In this document: positions 34,860 through 45,639 of the stretch, in pieces
How the letters are laid out: each line of letters starts with the position of its first letter
How positions within the stretch are numbered: the stretch's first letter is position 1
Assembly: GCA_020726505.1 (NCBI GenBank)
Contig: JAHLEZ010000016.1
Coordinates: 248,001 to 312,000 of the forward strand
Origin: Leptodontidium sp. MPI-SDFR-AT-0119
Taxonomy: Eukaryota > Ascomycota > Leotiomycetes > Helotiales > Leptodontidiaceae
Direction: 5' to 3'
Length of the DNA: 64,000 nucleotides
Program-made: the position numbers and the translations under genes
The notes under the pieces: generated by a model
What the model was told of the DNA's origin: nothing
The model's input: only the letters and a program-made list of their open reading frames with translations
Database searches by the model: none

Positions 34860-37800
34860 GTAACCCCTCCCCTAGACTAAAGAAGGTCTAAAGATACGCC
34901 AACTACTAATCTATAAGTAATACAAGAGCAAATTAAGACCCTTAAGGAGAAGAACGATGCCCTCGACAGCCTTGTTGTCGAATATCGCCGGATGTACGGC
35001 GATGACTTCAGCTAATACCCCCCGAACGTAAGGGAAAGGGCACAGCGACTCTAATAGATGAGACCTAGAGGTAATGCGAATACTACAAAAGATCGCCCGC
35101 TAGTCGCCAAAGAGTCTCGGGTTCCCCGTCGAGAAAAAGGGAAATATATAATTCTATCAGAATACGAAGGGAAGAATTAGCGAGAGTTAATAGAATATTT
35201 ACAAGCCTGTAATCGTGTCTTTAATTACGACAATAAAGGGTTCCTTACTGACACAGTCAAGATTAAATAGGCAACGATATTACTCCGCAAAGAGCTAGCG
35301 AATGCCTAGGAAAGGTTTAAGAAGTATAATCCTAATGCCCTTAATACAATAACTTAGGAGTCTTACAAGGAGTTTCTAGCGAACCTCCAGCTACTCCCTG
35401 TCTCGAGACAGGTAGCTAACTCTTACGCCTATGAGACAGCTCGACAGAGACCTAGTTAACTTATCCTCGAATTTATTAACTATCTCGAGGGAAAGGAAAA
35501 ACAACTTGAGCCATTTACTTAACGTTAATTACAAGATATCCTCTTTAATAAGATTCGACCAAAGATTCGCTAGAGAATCGTTAAGAATAGGTAGGCTAAT
35601 AAACTATAAATAAGGGAAGATATTATTTTAATAGTAGCCCTCTAAGAGGTATATACCTTGCCTAAGGGAAATAACAGTAACAAGAGACTTAAGGAGCCAG
35701 AAGACAAGAAAGGAGAGTCCTCCCAAAAAGCCCCGCGAAAGACCGGCGATAAGCAAGAGAGTCCCCGCCCTAATCAATCCGGATTAAGAAGAGGCAACCT
35801 TAATAAGACCCTAGTGCGAGGGAAATACCGAGGGTTTAATAAGTCAAAGACTTAATACTTTAAGTATTAAGAGCTTAGCCACTACGCTAATGAATACCTT
35901 AAGGCAAACAGCGAAGGCTCGCCGGATAAGAACTAGAAGAACGCCTGACTCGCGGCTGCGTCCACGTCTCCCCTAGGATCGTCAAGTAAGAGAATGGAAA
36001 TCCAGCTAAAGATACTGGCGAGTGGAGAGTAGAAGAGCCTTACTGCCCTCATTAATAGTAAGGCGGAAGACAATTTTGTCTCAAGACTAATAACAAAAGA
36101 GTGCGATTTATAACTCACTAGCGAAGGGCCGAAGACATTTCAGACATTACCTAAGAACGAAGGTATTGTCCACGGCACCGCGCTCGCCTAGGTAGAGATT
36201 ACTAATACCCTTGGACAAACTAAGCTAAATGCGCTCTGGCTAAGGGTTATCAATATGCCGGGTATTGATCTGATTTTAAGGTGGCCTTAATTAGAGGATG
36301 TCAATCCTTAGATTAGTTTCAAAACAAAATAATAGAGGTACTTATATTAGCTAAATAATACTTATAATCTTAGTATTATAGAGCCATATAAATTCTCTTA
36401 ACTTATTTAAAAAAAAGAGTCCCTTGTGTATACTATAATACTTAACTTAAATGTGTCACGCCTACTAAATGCCGATAATACACCTACTATCCCCTAAGAG
36501 TACCGTAAGTTTAAAGACGTCTTCTCAGAGGAAAAAGGGAATCAATTACCCCCTTTAAAAGGTCGGCAGTATACTATTAACTTAAAGCTAAATATAAGAC
36601 CGCTATACTCCCTTATTTATAACCTCTCCGAAACAGAGCTAAAGGTTCTCCGGGAATACCTCAAGTCCTCTAAAGTAAAAGGATAAATACAGAAAAGTAA
36701 GAGCCTAGCTAACGCCCTGATTCTCTTTGTACCAAAGAAAGATAGTAGCCTCCGACTATATATCGACTATCGAGCTTTAAACAAGATTACAGTCAAGGAC
36801 TAGTACCCCTTACCTTTAATTAGCGAAACGCTAGATAGACTCCGGGATAGGAAGGTCTTTACTAGCCTAGACTTGCGGAATATATACTATTATATTAAAA
36901 TCAAGGCGGGAGATAAATAAAAGATTGCTTTTCGCACTCGATATGGGCATTATAAGTATCAAGTTATGCTATTTGGGCTATCTAATGTACTAGCGACGTT
37001 CTAGGCATATATTAACGACGCACTAGCGGGACTTATGGACGTCATTTATGTCGTTTACCTTGATAATATCCTTGTGTACTCGGCAGACCCGGCTCAACAT
37101 ATAGACCATATCCGCCAGGTCCTCGAAAGGCTACGACAGGCAAATCTCTTCGTTAAACTATCGAAATACTCGTTTAGTACTAAGAGTGTAGAGTTCTTAG
37201 GCTATGTCGTATCCCCCGCTAGGGTATTAATAGAACAAAGCCGGGTAAACACTATTAAGGAATGGCTAGAGCCCGAGAGTGTTAGAGACGTTTAAGTCTT
37301 TATTAAGTTCGCTAACTTTTACTAGCGCTTTATCACAAGTTTCTCGGCGATTACTTAGTTATTAATAAGTTTAATAAGAAGTAAAAAGAAAGGGCAACTT
37401 GCCCCTACCTTTTACTAGGGAACTACTAAGCAAGAGGCTTTTAACGTATTAAAGGATATATTTATATTAGCCCCTTTTCTTATATACTTTAACCCACAAA
37501 AGCTTATAAGGCTAGAGGCAGACGCCTCTAGGTTTACACTTGCGGGGATTTTATCCCAGCCTAAAGATTAGCCGGCGAGTAACTAGACAAAGCCTATTTA
37601 GTACCTAATTATATTCTTTAATAAGAAGCTAGAAAGTATAAAGTTAAACTATAAGGTTCACGATTATAAGCTTCTTGTAATTGTCAAGTGCTTTATTTAT
37701 TAGAGGCACTACCTAAAAGGTAACATAGCCCCTATTAAAGTGTTATTAAATCACAACAATCTTTGTTATTTTATAAGTACTACAGTATTAAGCCGGCGGC

Positions 37801-39740
37801 AGGCCAAATGGGCCTTAAAGTTGTCTAAGTATGACTTCGTAATAGTCTATAAGCCAAGGAAAAAGAACCCGGCAAATGGACCTTCGCGCAGGCCCAATTA
37901 TAGGCCGGCGGAGAATAAAAAGAATATTATACTCCTTACTTTATAAAATAAACTACAAAGTGCAATTCAGAATAAGTTAATCCGTGTCCCTAATATAGTC
38001 AGTAGTACGACGGCGAACATCCGGCGAGAGAGCGATAGTATATCGTGCCGGTTAACTTAAGTTTCTTAACTTACTAGTGACAGCCTAATATATAAGCTGT
38101 CGACTAAGGCCATAATAGCGACTTCTACGCTTAACTAGCAGTATATGCCTATATAGCTTAGAAGTTCATAGAACTTTAATTAGGGTTTAGACAACCTCTT
38201 ACGAAACGCTAAAGAGAGGTATAACGCTAGCTAGTGTAGTTATAAATATACTATGCCACGGTTTTTTATAGTAGAGGTTATAGAAGCCGAAACAGTAAAT
38301 ACTGTGTCGAAATCGCTTCTTTCGTTACTCTTAGAGCTATAGTAAAGGGACGCCTTAGTTGTGGAAAAGCGTGCTCGATTATAAGATGCCGGGGATGTAG
38401 ATTAGAGTGTTAATAGCGACGGACTACTAAGACACTAGCGAATGGCCTACGTTCCACAAGACCTTACTATTCGTGCCGAAATTATAAAGATTTACTATAA
38501 TAATCTAACTACAGGCTATTTTAGTTATAATAAGACACTAAAGCTTATTTAGCGGAAGTATTACTGGCCTAATATGTCTAGTGACGTTAAAGTATACGTC
38601 AAGAGTTATAATATTTATTAAAGGACAAAGGCGAGGCGTATAAAAAAAGCTAGCGAAATACAAGCTCTTAGTTAGTTAAGTAAGCCATTTGAGTCAATCT
38701 TAATGGACTTTATCATAGATTTAGTACCTTATAAGAGCAGTACTACTAGCAAAGTCGCCGATTACTTACTAGTGATTGTCAATAGATATACTAAAGATAT
38801 TAAGTATATCCCTTATTTAAAACCTATTAACGCTCCGTAGTTAGCCTGTCTTTTCATTAACTACTAGTTCAAGGACCATAAGTTACCGGTATTGATTATC
38901 ATAGACAGAGGCTCTGTGTTTACCTCGAGGTTTTAGAAAGAACTATGTTTTTACCTCCGGATGACAAGAGGTCTTTCGACGGCGTTTCACTCGTAAATAG
39001 ATAGCCAAACCGAACGGCAAAATTAGGCCCTAGAAGTATAGCTAAGGTATTACGTTTATTACTTATAAGACGATTAAGTAGATCTCTTACTTTTAGCAAA
39101 GTTCGTATATATAAATACTTACTACAAGTTAATTAAGATATCTCCGAATAAGGCTAAGTACGGCATATTATTAGACTCTCGCCAGGGTATTAAGGACGAT
39201 CTCACAAGAGAAGAGATACTAACTACTAAAGAACGAGTAAAAGAAGTTGTCAAAAAACGCTAAGAGCTAGAAAGTAACTAGCGAAGGACTAAAGAGAACT
39301 AGGCGAAATAATATAACAAAAACCACCGCCTTATAAAGTTCAAGGTCGAACAACAGGTTTTACTTTCAGCGAAGAACAGTAAGACGGTTCGTTCTAATAA
39401 GAAGCTAAACTACTAATTCTTAGGACCATTTAAGATCACTGAAAAGATTAAAAAGCAAGCGTACAAGCTAGAGTTACCTCCTAAGTATAGCAGACTACAC
39501 GATATCTTCCATATATCCTTGCTAAAGCCATACTAGCAAAGGCCCGGCGAATCGCTAGAAGTGGTCCAACCTAATCTCGTAAACAGAGAAGAGATATAGT
39601 CAGTTGAGACCCTCTTAGACTAACGAGTAAGACAAGGAGAAGAGCAGTACTTTATTAAGTAAGAAGAACTAAGACTAACGTATAATTCTTAAGAACTAAA
39701 AAAGAACCTTATAAACTTTTAAAGGGAGATTAATACGCTA
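34860..39740 (+). pseudogene. Chromovirus gag-pol, RIP-inactivated
   Basis: Gag occupies roughly 34.9-35.9 kb. It ends in a zinc knuckle near 35855-35897 where all the Cys codons now read Tyr (YFKY-ELSHYANEY for a CCHC pattern). A protease site near 36045 reads INSKAEDNFVS where DSGAEDNFVS-like sequence is expected. The reverse transcriptase (36.5-37.3 kb) shows [29 protein letters not shown] and YLDNILVYS, so the catalytic YLDD has become YLDN. RNase H (37.4-37.9 kb) and integrase (38.4-39.3 kb) follow. The integrase C-terminus reads LGPFKITEKIKKQAYKLELP and a chromodomain follows (RVRQGEEQYFIK). The domain order is that of Ty3/gypsy. Several dozen in-frame stops preclude activity. Confidence 0.9.
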
Positions 39741-40269
39741 AAGACGCAAAACGCCACCGAAAGGGCGGCGAAGCGTCGGCGAAGGGGATAATTAAAGCTC
39801 CTTATTTCCCCTTATAAGGTCCTTAAGACAGGAGTCTAACTACTCTCCAGGCTTTCGCCGACTAATCGTTAGATAAGATATAATATTACGTACCTTTTTG
39901 CTTTTTCTCACGAGGTTTTATAGTTATAAGTGTATCGTACTCTTCAACGTTATATACCTTTTTACTTTTACTTATAAGGTTTTACAATTTTAAGGGTACA
40001 TTTAAAGTCACAATTTAAACAGTAGTGCCTAAGGGAAAAGAGAATTGTATTAATTAGCTATATTATAAACCCTCTACTAGTTACCTTCGCCGGCTAAGTA
40101 CTAGTGCTTCACTGAAAATTCGCCTACTAAAAGAACTTTAATAAGAAACTCAAAAGATTAAAGAATCAAAGTTTATTTCGTGGAGTAATAAGGCCCTCAG
40201 CCTCCGCAGTAGCAGTGGCTTTAGTTACTAGAACCTTATTATTAGACTTAGGCGCAGACTCAAGAGCAG

Positions 40270-41150
40270 CGGAGTAAATTTATTAAAGATCCTTCGCCAG
40301 AGGTTAATAGGCAATTTACTAGCGAATACCGTGGTGTACTCACAGATCGAAGTCCCACAACCTCAGTAATCAATCGCTCGTTAACATCCGTCAAAGTAGT
40401 AAAACCCTCCTTCAAGGCAGCTAGTACGCCAGAGTGTAGCTAGTTAATAGCCGACGAAAGGCTAGCGCTTAGTTTTTTTATAAATGAGACTACTAACTTC
40501 TATAGAGACTTTAAGGCTTTAGTATTAGCAACTTTATTAACGTGTGTGCCATAGCACTTATCGAGGTCGAACGCAGCTTAAGTAGTATCGAGGTCAGCTT
40601 GAGAAATCTAATTCTTGTAAAATCCGGTGGTAGCTTTCTTTAGTCGGGCAAGGGACTCCTTTAGTCTCGCTAGGACCTCGCCGGTTGTTAGCCTGTGTCT
40701 CGCCGGCTAAAAGAAAATTTAACTTACGGGCTTATAAGACTTCGCCTTTCAGTAGTAATCGACACACTTCCTAGTAGTTAAGGTGATACTAATAGAATAT
40801 ATAAGGTCAAGAAACTACGAGATTTCGCCGGCGCAACGTAGGCAGGGGACATCACGGGTATTGAGGTAGTTGATTTTACTACGTCTACTTGACTTAATGC
40901 GGGTATTCTTAAAGCTATTAAGCAGAGAACGCTCGATTCGGACGCTATCCTCGTTCTCCTTAACTTTATTACCTCCGCTGTTATCTTTAAGGGCTCAGGC
41001 GGACCGCCGACGTTTGCCTAGAGGCTCGCTGGCGTTAACTAGGGTGAACGATAAAAATAGAGCTCCGATAGAACTAGAGTCTCTAGCCTTTTTACGCTTA
41101 CTAGGAGTTACTAAGATCGCTAGTTAGACCCCTACTAGGGGTAAGACATC
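40270..41150 (-). pseudogene. Antisense reading frame between pol and 3' LTR of the chromovirus
   Basis: On the minus strand a frame of about 290 codons is open apart from about nine stop codons, most readable as mutated Trp/Gln/Arg codons. It starts with a basic stretch (TPSKRKKARDSSS), then KRRRSA. A cysteine motif follows: DVPCLRCAGE, then after about 22 residues RKCVDYY-KAKSYKPV, where the Tyr codons TAC/TAT are one RIP step from Cys. The original would read C-x2-C ... C-x2-C-type. A helix-rich C-terminus follows (GEVLARLKESLARLKKATTG, LSASLSSAIN). I do not know the family; Cys-pair proteins encoded antisense at the 3' end of fungal gypsy elements may exist, but I cannot cite one. The nearby plus-strand frame 40870-41127 is its shadow. 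Confidence 0.5.
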
Positions 41151-41423
41151 TCTAGATCGGAGAAGGGGGATATGACTTACCTTTAACTATATTAACGTTA
41201 TTATTTAATCTAGAAGGTTAAGAGAGCTAAGAAGAATATATACGGAAAGTTAGGCAGTAACCGCCACTAGCGTCTGTCTACCCCGTATTACTTCTTCCCT
41301 AGAATTTACCTTTAAGCTAAGCGTATAAGTTTAGGCTCGCTAGCGAATCGTCGGGGAAACTCCGGCTATTATTACTTTTTCACCCTCACTTCTAGGGACA
41401 GAAGTGCGCAAGAGGGGAGATAT

Positions 41424-41602
41424 TATAATGGCACGTGCCCTAGCGCTTACTCCCTATATATATGTGTGCAGAGTGGGGAAGAGATAACCTTCCCTCCTTA
41501 GCAATTAGCTTCTATATTATACAGTATCACCAGCTATTATTTAGTGCCTCTCCAGCTATTCTATTGTGTCAAAGTCACCTCAGCGTGCTAGTGATTATTA
41601 CA
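41424..41602 (+). repeat. 3' LTR of the chromovirus
   Basis: 179 bp, starts TATAATGGCACGTG (G to A at base 2 relative to the 5' copy), ends TTATTACA, then TSD GGAGG. Confidence 0.93.
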
Positions 41603-41745
41603 GGAGGCACGTTCGAGTTTAACATCTTCAAAGACGGTTAACTAATAGTGGCTTCTTGTGTCCTTATAATAGATGCTCGGATGTTATAGGCAATTCTATA
41701 CACTTTCTAAGCCATACAACACGTAAGCATAAGGAGGGGAAGTAA

Positions 41746-42365
41746 ATAGTTAAATTATACTATTTCTAGATTAAGGTAATAAAATACAAATAAAAAGAAT
41801 TCCTCTTTAGTAACTCATTTATTCAAAGGTTTAGGTCTATGTCCTCTCTAAAAAAGACTAAAAATCTACTAAGCGGCCTACTGCGATCCCTGACCACCAC
41901 AAAACGCTCCTCGAGGCGCCCCTCGAAGCCTGCCTACCCCTCATCGACAAACACTCTAATCCGGAATGCAGGCGGCGCTATATGTTGCTCCCTAGAGAAG
42001 TCTTAGTCTCTATAATACAGCGCGAGGAGCGTGTCGAGATCTGGACGTCCCTTCAAATATTTGATTACGGTCTTTTCATCCTCCCTAGGAAGTAGTAAGC
42101 AGAGCACTTTAACTTTGCCGATCATGGCGGTTATCAGCCTTGGGCAACAACTTTCCTCGTTTTAGCAGGGTAACTAGGCTGATAGTGGAATGGCGTTACG
42201 TATCACGTGAGCATTCCACCCTATCTGGGAAAGTCTTGGTCGGTTTGCTGGTCGCCGCCGCCACGGCTCGTGCCGGTGCGGTAGTTGGCCCTTTCACTTC
42301 GTTTCAGGGCATTGAAAATCTTCCGGATTCCCTTGACGCAGCGAGGATAAAGCGCAGCGCCATCT
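41746..42365. other. Stretch between DUF3435 end and LINE, unassigned
   Basis: 41746-41880 is AT-rich. 41880-42365 is GC-normal. On the minus strand it reads, with a few stops, as protein-like text (MIGKVKVLCLLLPREDEKTV, GRPDLDTLLALYY, then further upstream RFILAASRESGRFSMP). I do not recognise it; it may be a rearranged part of the LINE or another element. Confidence 0.35.
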
Positions 42366-43730
42366 TCAAAGGCGAGGAGTTTTAGGGCAAGGTGTCAGCA
42401 ATATCACGTCAGTGGAGTCTGCGCTCCACCAAGAGCTAACAATCCCGAGGTACGTGCTCCGTGGATCTCCCCTTTCGGCCGCCCATGTGCTCTCCCGGGA
42501 GCAGGCGGTGCATCTCAACTTCGAAGCTGATTCTCCTGGCGATGACTGCATCCAAGATCTTTCCGATAGTGTTGAGAAGAGCTATGGGTCGGTATGATTT
42601 TGGCCGTGTATAGTCGCCCTTACCTGGCTTCCGGAGCGCCACGGTACATCTGTGCTTGAAGGCCTTTGGGTAGAATCCCGTCGCTAGGCATCCATTAAAT
42701 AGAGCGTGTAGAGCGGGAGTGATGATGTCCATTATCTTGTGGAGGATGTGGTTTGGAATCCCGTCCGGTCCGGGTGCTTTGTTTCCTAGTGCGTGCCGTA
42801 TCGCCCTTTGGATTTCATGAGGCGTGATAGGTGGGAACTTGATGTCATCTGCGTATTAGTATCCATCCAAATCTGTGAGGTCTGCTTCTGGAGGCTCGAG
42901 GAAGAACGTTCCCTTGAGGACGTCGACCTTCCCTTCTATCCCATCTTCCAGATTCCCATCTTGATTCCTCAATAGTGGGACGTATGACGGCCGCGGCGAG
43001 CTATTCTTGGCCCATTTTGCTACCTTCCATAACCCTTCGATAGACTCGGAGGCCGTTTCTACTCGTTCCCTGTGCGCAGTCTTGATAGCTTTGTCTATCA
43101 ACCTCGCCTTCCGATTTCTTGCCCGTCTGTACTGCTCCCACGACTCCTCTATCCGGACACGTTTCGCCTTTCTCCTTAATCGTCTGGCCTCCATTTGCGC
43201 TTCCTTGCATTCCTTTGTGAAACCGGCCACAGACCTTGGGCTTGGCCTGCTCCACGGGGTGGATTGGTCGATTGTGCTGTATTGATGGACCGCACTATGG
43301 CATTTGCAAGGTCATCGACCTCTTGCAGATCTCCAGCTAAGAGTGCCACAGGCATTTCTCTCTCTAACGATGCTCTCAATGTTTGGATATTCGTTTCTCT
43401 CCACAGTCTCCTAGGCGTGGTCGACTGCTGTCCGATGTGAGTGTCGAGTGTCGTTGAGACTGGGAAATGATCCGAGTCGAAGTCGAATGATTGCTGCACC
43501 TTGCATTCTATCACTTGCTGCCCTACCCCCTCCGTGGCAAATACCAGGTCGAGGGTGGTTTCCTGGCCTCTTGACTGCCAGGTGCATGTCCCGGGAGGGA
43601 GGAGAAGATCTAGGTGGCACTCCTCTAAGTTGTCTAGCAGTTCTTCGGAGTCACGCCGTCCCATGTAGTATTCTTCCCTGCCCGTCCACAGGCTGTGCCT
43701 TGCATTGCAGTCTCCTAGTACTATGTGTTC
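42366..43730 (-). pseudogene. Tad1-type LINE fragment: endonuclease and start of reverse transcriptase
   Basis: Reading the minus strand: the endonuclease C-terminal half first (IVLGDCNARHSLW, TTLDLVFAT, FDFDSDHFPVSTTL, 43176-43730). Next, after a frame change near 43190, a linker (AHRERVETASESIEGLWKVAK). Then, after one in-frame TAA at 42856-42858, the RT fingers (GNKAPGPDGIPNHIL, RPKSYRPIALLNTIGKILD, 42436-42732), and after another frame change IVSSWWSADSTDVILLT. It stops there, so the palm with the catalytic FADD is gone. This is the order of Tad1-like non-LTR retrotransposons. Base composition is near normal, with far less RIP than the LTR elements. Its 5' end abuts an MFS gene fragment. 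Confidence 0.85.
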
Positions 43731-43736
43731 TTCACT

Positions 43737-44054
43737 AGGGGTATTCCAAAGGAAACACAAGCCTTAGCGGGAGCTATGTTCAGTACTATTGGAATGTTTG
43801 GACATAGTTTTGGGCTCGGGATATGTCAGCTTGTGGCGCTAGGGGTTGCGGGTACTACAGGAGAAGGAAATGACAAGGGAAATGGGGTTAATAAGGGAAA
43901 GCATAGAGGTACTTTTAGTAGGTATGGCGATGCTACAGTATTAGATAGTTTCCGTGCAGCTTTTTAGACTATGTTTACTTGTATAGTCTCTGTGGGGCTA
44001 ATTGCTGTACATGGCTTAAGAAAGACTAGGAAAATTAGATTAAAGAGGGAGTAG
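43737..44054 (+). pseudogene. C-terminal end of an MFS transporter
   Basis: The frame reads GIPKETQALAGAMFSTIGMF, a typical amphipathic loop and transmembrane helix of fungal drug:H+ antiporters. A second hydrophobic helix (LGICQLVALGVAG), a polar loop, YGDATVLDSFRAAF, a TAG at 43965-43967 (Trp TGG to TAG fits), and a last helix (TMFTCIVSVGLIAVHGL) with a basic tail ending at 44054 complete it. About 105 codons remain of a protein that is normally 500-600. The rest is missing: the LINE fragment lies immediately to the left, on the opposite strand, with its truncated 5' end at the junction. The substrate cannot be inferred. Confidence 0.75.
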
Positions 44055-45145
44055 GAGTGGGCTAAAGACGCTGTCGTGCTATCACGCTCAGTGTTATTAA
44101 AGCAGTCCATCAGATCAATTTTGTATTGCTCAGAGTAGTGAGTCTTTAAAGCTTCTTAATCGTAACCACTAGAAGCTAGATAGTCACAGTCAGTACCTAG
44201 GTAAAGAGATTTTCCAGCAAAATGACTTGTCTGCCATTATGTCACTTAAGGCTTATATCGACATTTCTGTAATCGTTAATTGTATCCTGTATTAGGTCGT
44301 TTCAAAAGACAGCGCACGCTTTAGTGTGCCAGTGATCGGGAGCACATCGTCAAGTTAAACGCAAATCACGATCAAGATAACTCAAAGCTTGTACGAAGTA
44401 ATCTTAAAGACCAGTATATTAACGCCTTAAAGACATGTGAGTTGCCTGCAATGCCTTCTGCTATCAGTAAAGAAGCCATTATCTAAGCAAGTCAGAACAG
44501 CGAGCTTTAAGTGCGACTAGCTAAATTAATAGAAGACGAGTGTTAACGTGTGGACCGTATTAGCGGCAATTTAGATGGTATGATAATTCTAACTAATAGA
44601 TAAGCTATAAACAAACTATTTGTTATGACTCGTTCAGCTCTACACTAACCTAAAGCATTCACAGACTAGTAATCTTACTAAGAGCAAAAAAGAAGCTAAA
44701 CCTGGAGTAACTCGTTAGTGACTCTGACCTGTTATATTTATAAGTGTAATTAGACTTACGATCTATTAATGTCGCTATAAATATAGAACCAAGAGAGTAC
44801 GGCCATAATCAAATTGACAATTCCTTCTGTCCAAATTATTTATGTATAGAAAGTAGGCTGTGTGTCCGTCGATATATGGCAAAAGTTTAACGAGCGGCTT
44901 TTATATATGTGAGAACAAAGAACCCTAGTGAAAAGCCAAAGCAGATGGATACTATATCTATGTCTAGAGAACCTGGTTTCTGCGCCGTAATAGAGGGAAA
45001 GTAAAGCTGGATGGTCGTGGAGGTAAAGAGTAGTGCTGGTTAAAGGACTAAAAATGGAGGGAGAAAGGGGAAACAACACAGGTTTTGAGTTTCGTGGTGC
45101 GAACTTGAGCACTTATAAAGAAGTCCTGGGATGATGTCGACATCT
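44055..45145. other. Intergenic, moderately decayed DNA
   Basis: No gene recognised. Around 44400-44650 the plus strand reads as a stop-broken, helix-like frame (KTCELPAMPSAISKEAII, RLAKLIEDE), probably a decayed coding fragment of unknown origin. The frame 44840-45112 on the minus strand has no domain. Confidence 0.35.
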
Positions 45146-45147
45146 TA

Positions 45148-45199
45148 AGTCCCCCCCCCCCCTTTCCGGCCACCCCTGGTTTCCGGCCACCTCGCTTAA
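45148..45199 (+). repeat. Left terminal inverted repeat of the Fot1/pogo element
   Basis: 52 bp including a run of 12 C (45151-45162). Pairs with 46920-46970. Confidence 0.92.
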
Positions 45200-45639
45200 T
45201 TTCAGTACCTTTTATTCTTTACCTAATAACTCTACGCTACATCAACTTCTATAACTGACTCCGTAGAATTTGAATCTCCTTCTAATTCTGATTCTATAGC
45301 TCCAATTTCACGATCTCTAGCTGCAATTTAAGCCTCCCAAATAACACGTGTTATAACAAACTTGGAATTTGGACTTGTTTAAACCTTCCTACGTTTCCTT
45401 AGCTTCAACTACTCTAATTTAGCCTCTAGCTCTTGAATCCGCATATTAGCCTGCCCTAAATCAAAATCCTTCTAGTCAAACCCCTTAGTAATCTTCTTAA
45501 AGAGTACACGTTAAATTAAAAGGTAGTCATGTAACGAATTCGCCAAAGTGCGTAATCCTAAGTAAAGATCTTTTCGGCCTTTTAGAGTAGAGAAGGGTAA
45601 AAGTGTTTTTGGAGGCTCCAAAAGTAAAGTAGGTATCTC

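Larger units (their letters stand above)
34585..41602 (+). mobile_element. Ty3/gypsy chromovirus (full-length, dead) inside the DUF3435 gene
   Basis: 7,018 bp with 179-bp LTRs (34585-34763 and 41424-41602) and a perfect TSD GGAGG (34580-34584 and 41603-41607). A polypurine tract (AGAGGGGAGA) lies directly before the 3' LTR, fixing plus orientation. The order gag, protease, reverse transcriptase, RNase H, integrase, chromodomain identifies a chromovirus. About 1.7 kb lies between the pol end and the 3' LTR and carries a decayed antisense frame. The insertion splits the zinc finger of the DUF3435 gene at GGG AGG CAC (Gly-Arg-His) and its removal restores the frame. Confidence 0.93.
31338..41745 (+). 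pseudogene. DUF3435 tyrosine-recombinase gene split by three insertions
   Basis: Gene pieces: 31338-32256, 32551-32970, 33585-34584 and 41608-41745, together about 825 codons. The N-terminal part has an acidic Ser/Asn/Asp run and NPYNKTKAIMKKEE. Next come NSRIKRQVIMSTY, DLVIPKGIDYIRLK, FIRLGR, an altered YNL-RGSEK motif (catalytic-type Arg now a stop), LTPEERRHTIGN, LIRAISRLKRYNN and EYELEERA. A C-terminal zinc-finger part runs CPFCK...RKDSLGRHVRV and ends HFLSHTTRKHK. This order is that of fungal DUF3435 proteins, the Crypton-like recombinase superfamily that includes Starship captains. Many TAG/TAA codons replace Trp/Gln codons, and a frameshift lies before LTPEERR. Each insertion, removed with one TSD copy, restores the frame. 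It is dead; I see no cargo or element ends to make it a captain. Confidence 0.85.

Noticed and set aside
40870..41127. 85-codon plus-strand ORF in the chromovirus
   Set aside because: Shadow of the decayed antisense frame, which has the better residue pattern.
31338..41745. Active Starship captain with cargo
   Set aside because: The DUF3435 gene is dead, no Starship ends or direct repeats are visible, and neighbouring genes are ordinary retroelements; only family membership is claimed.
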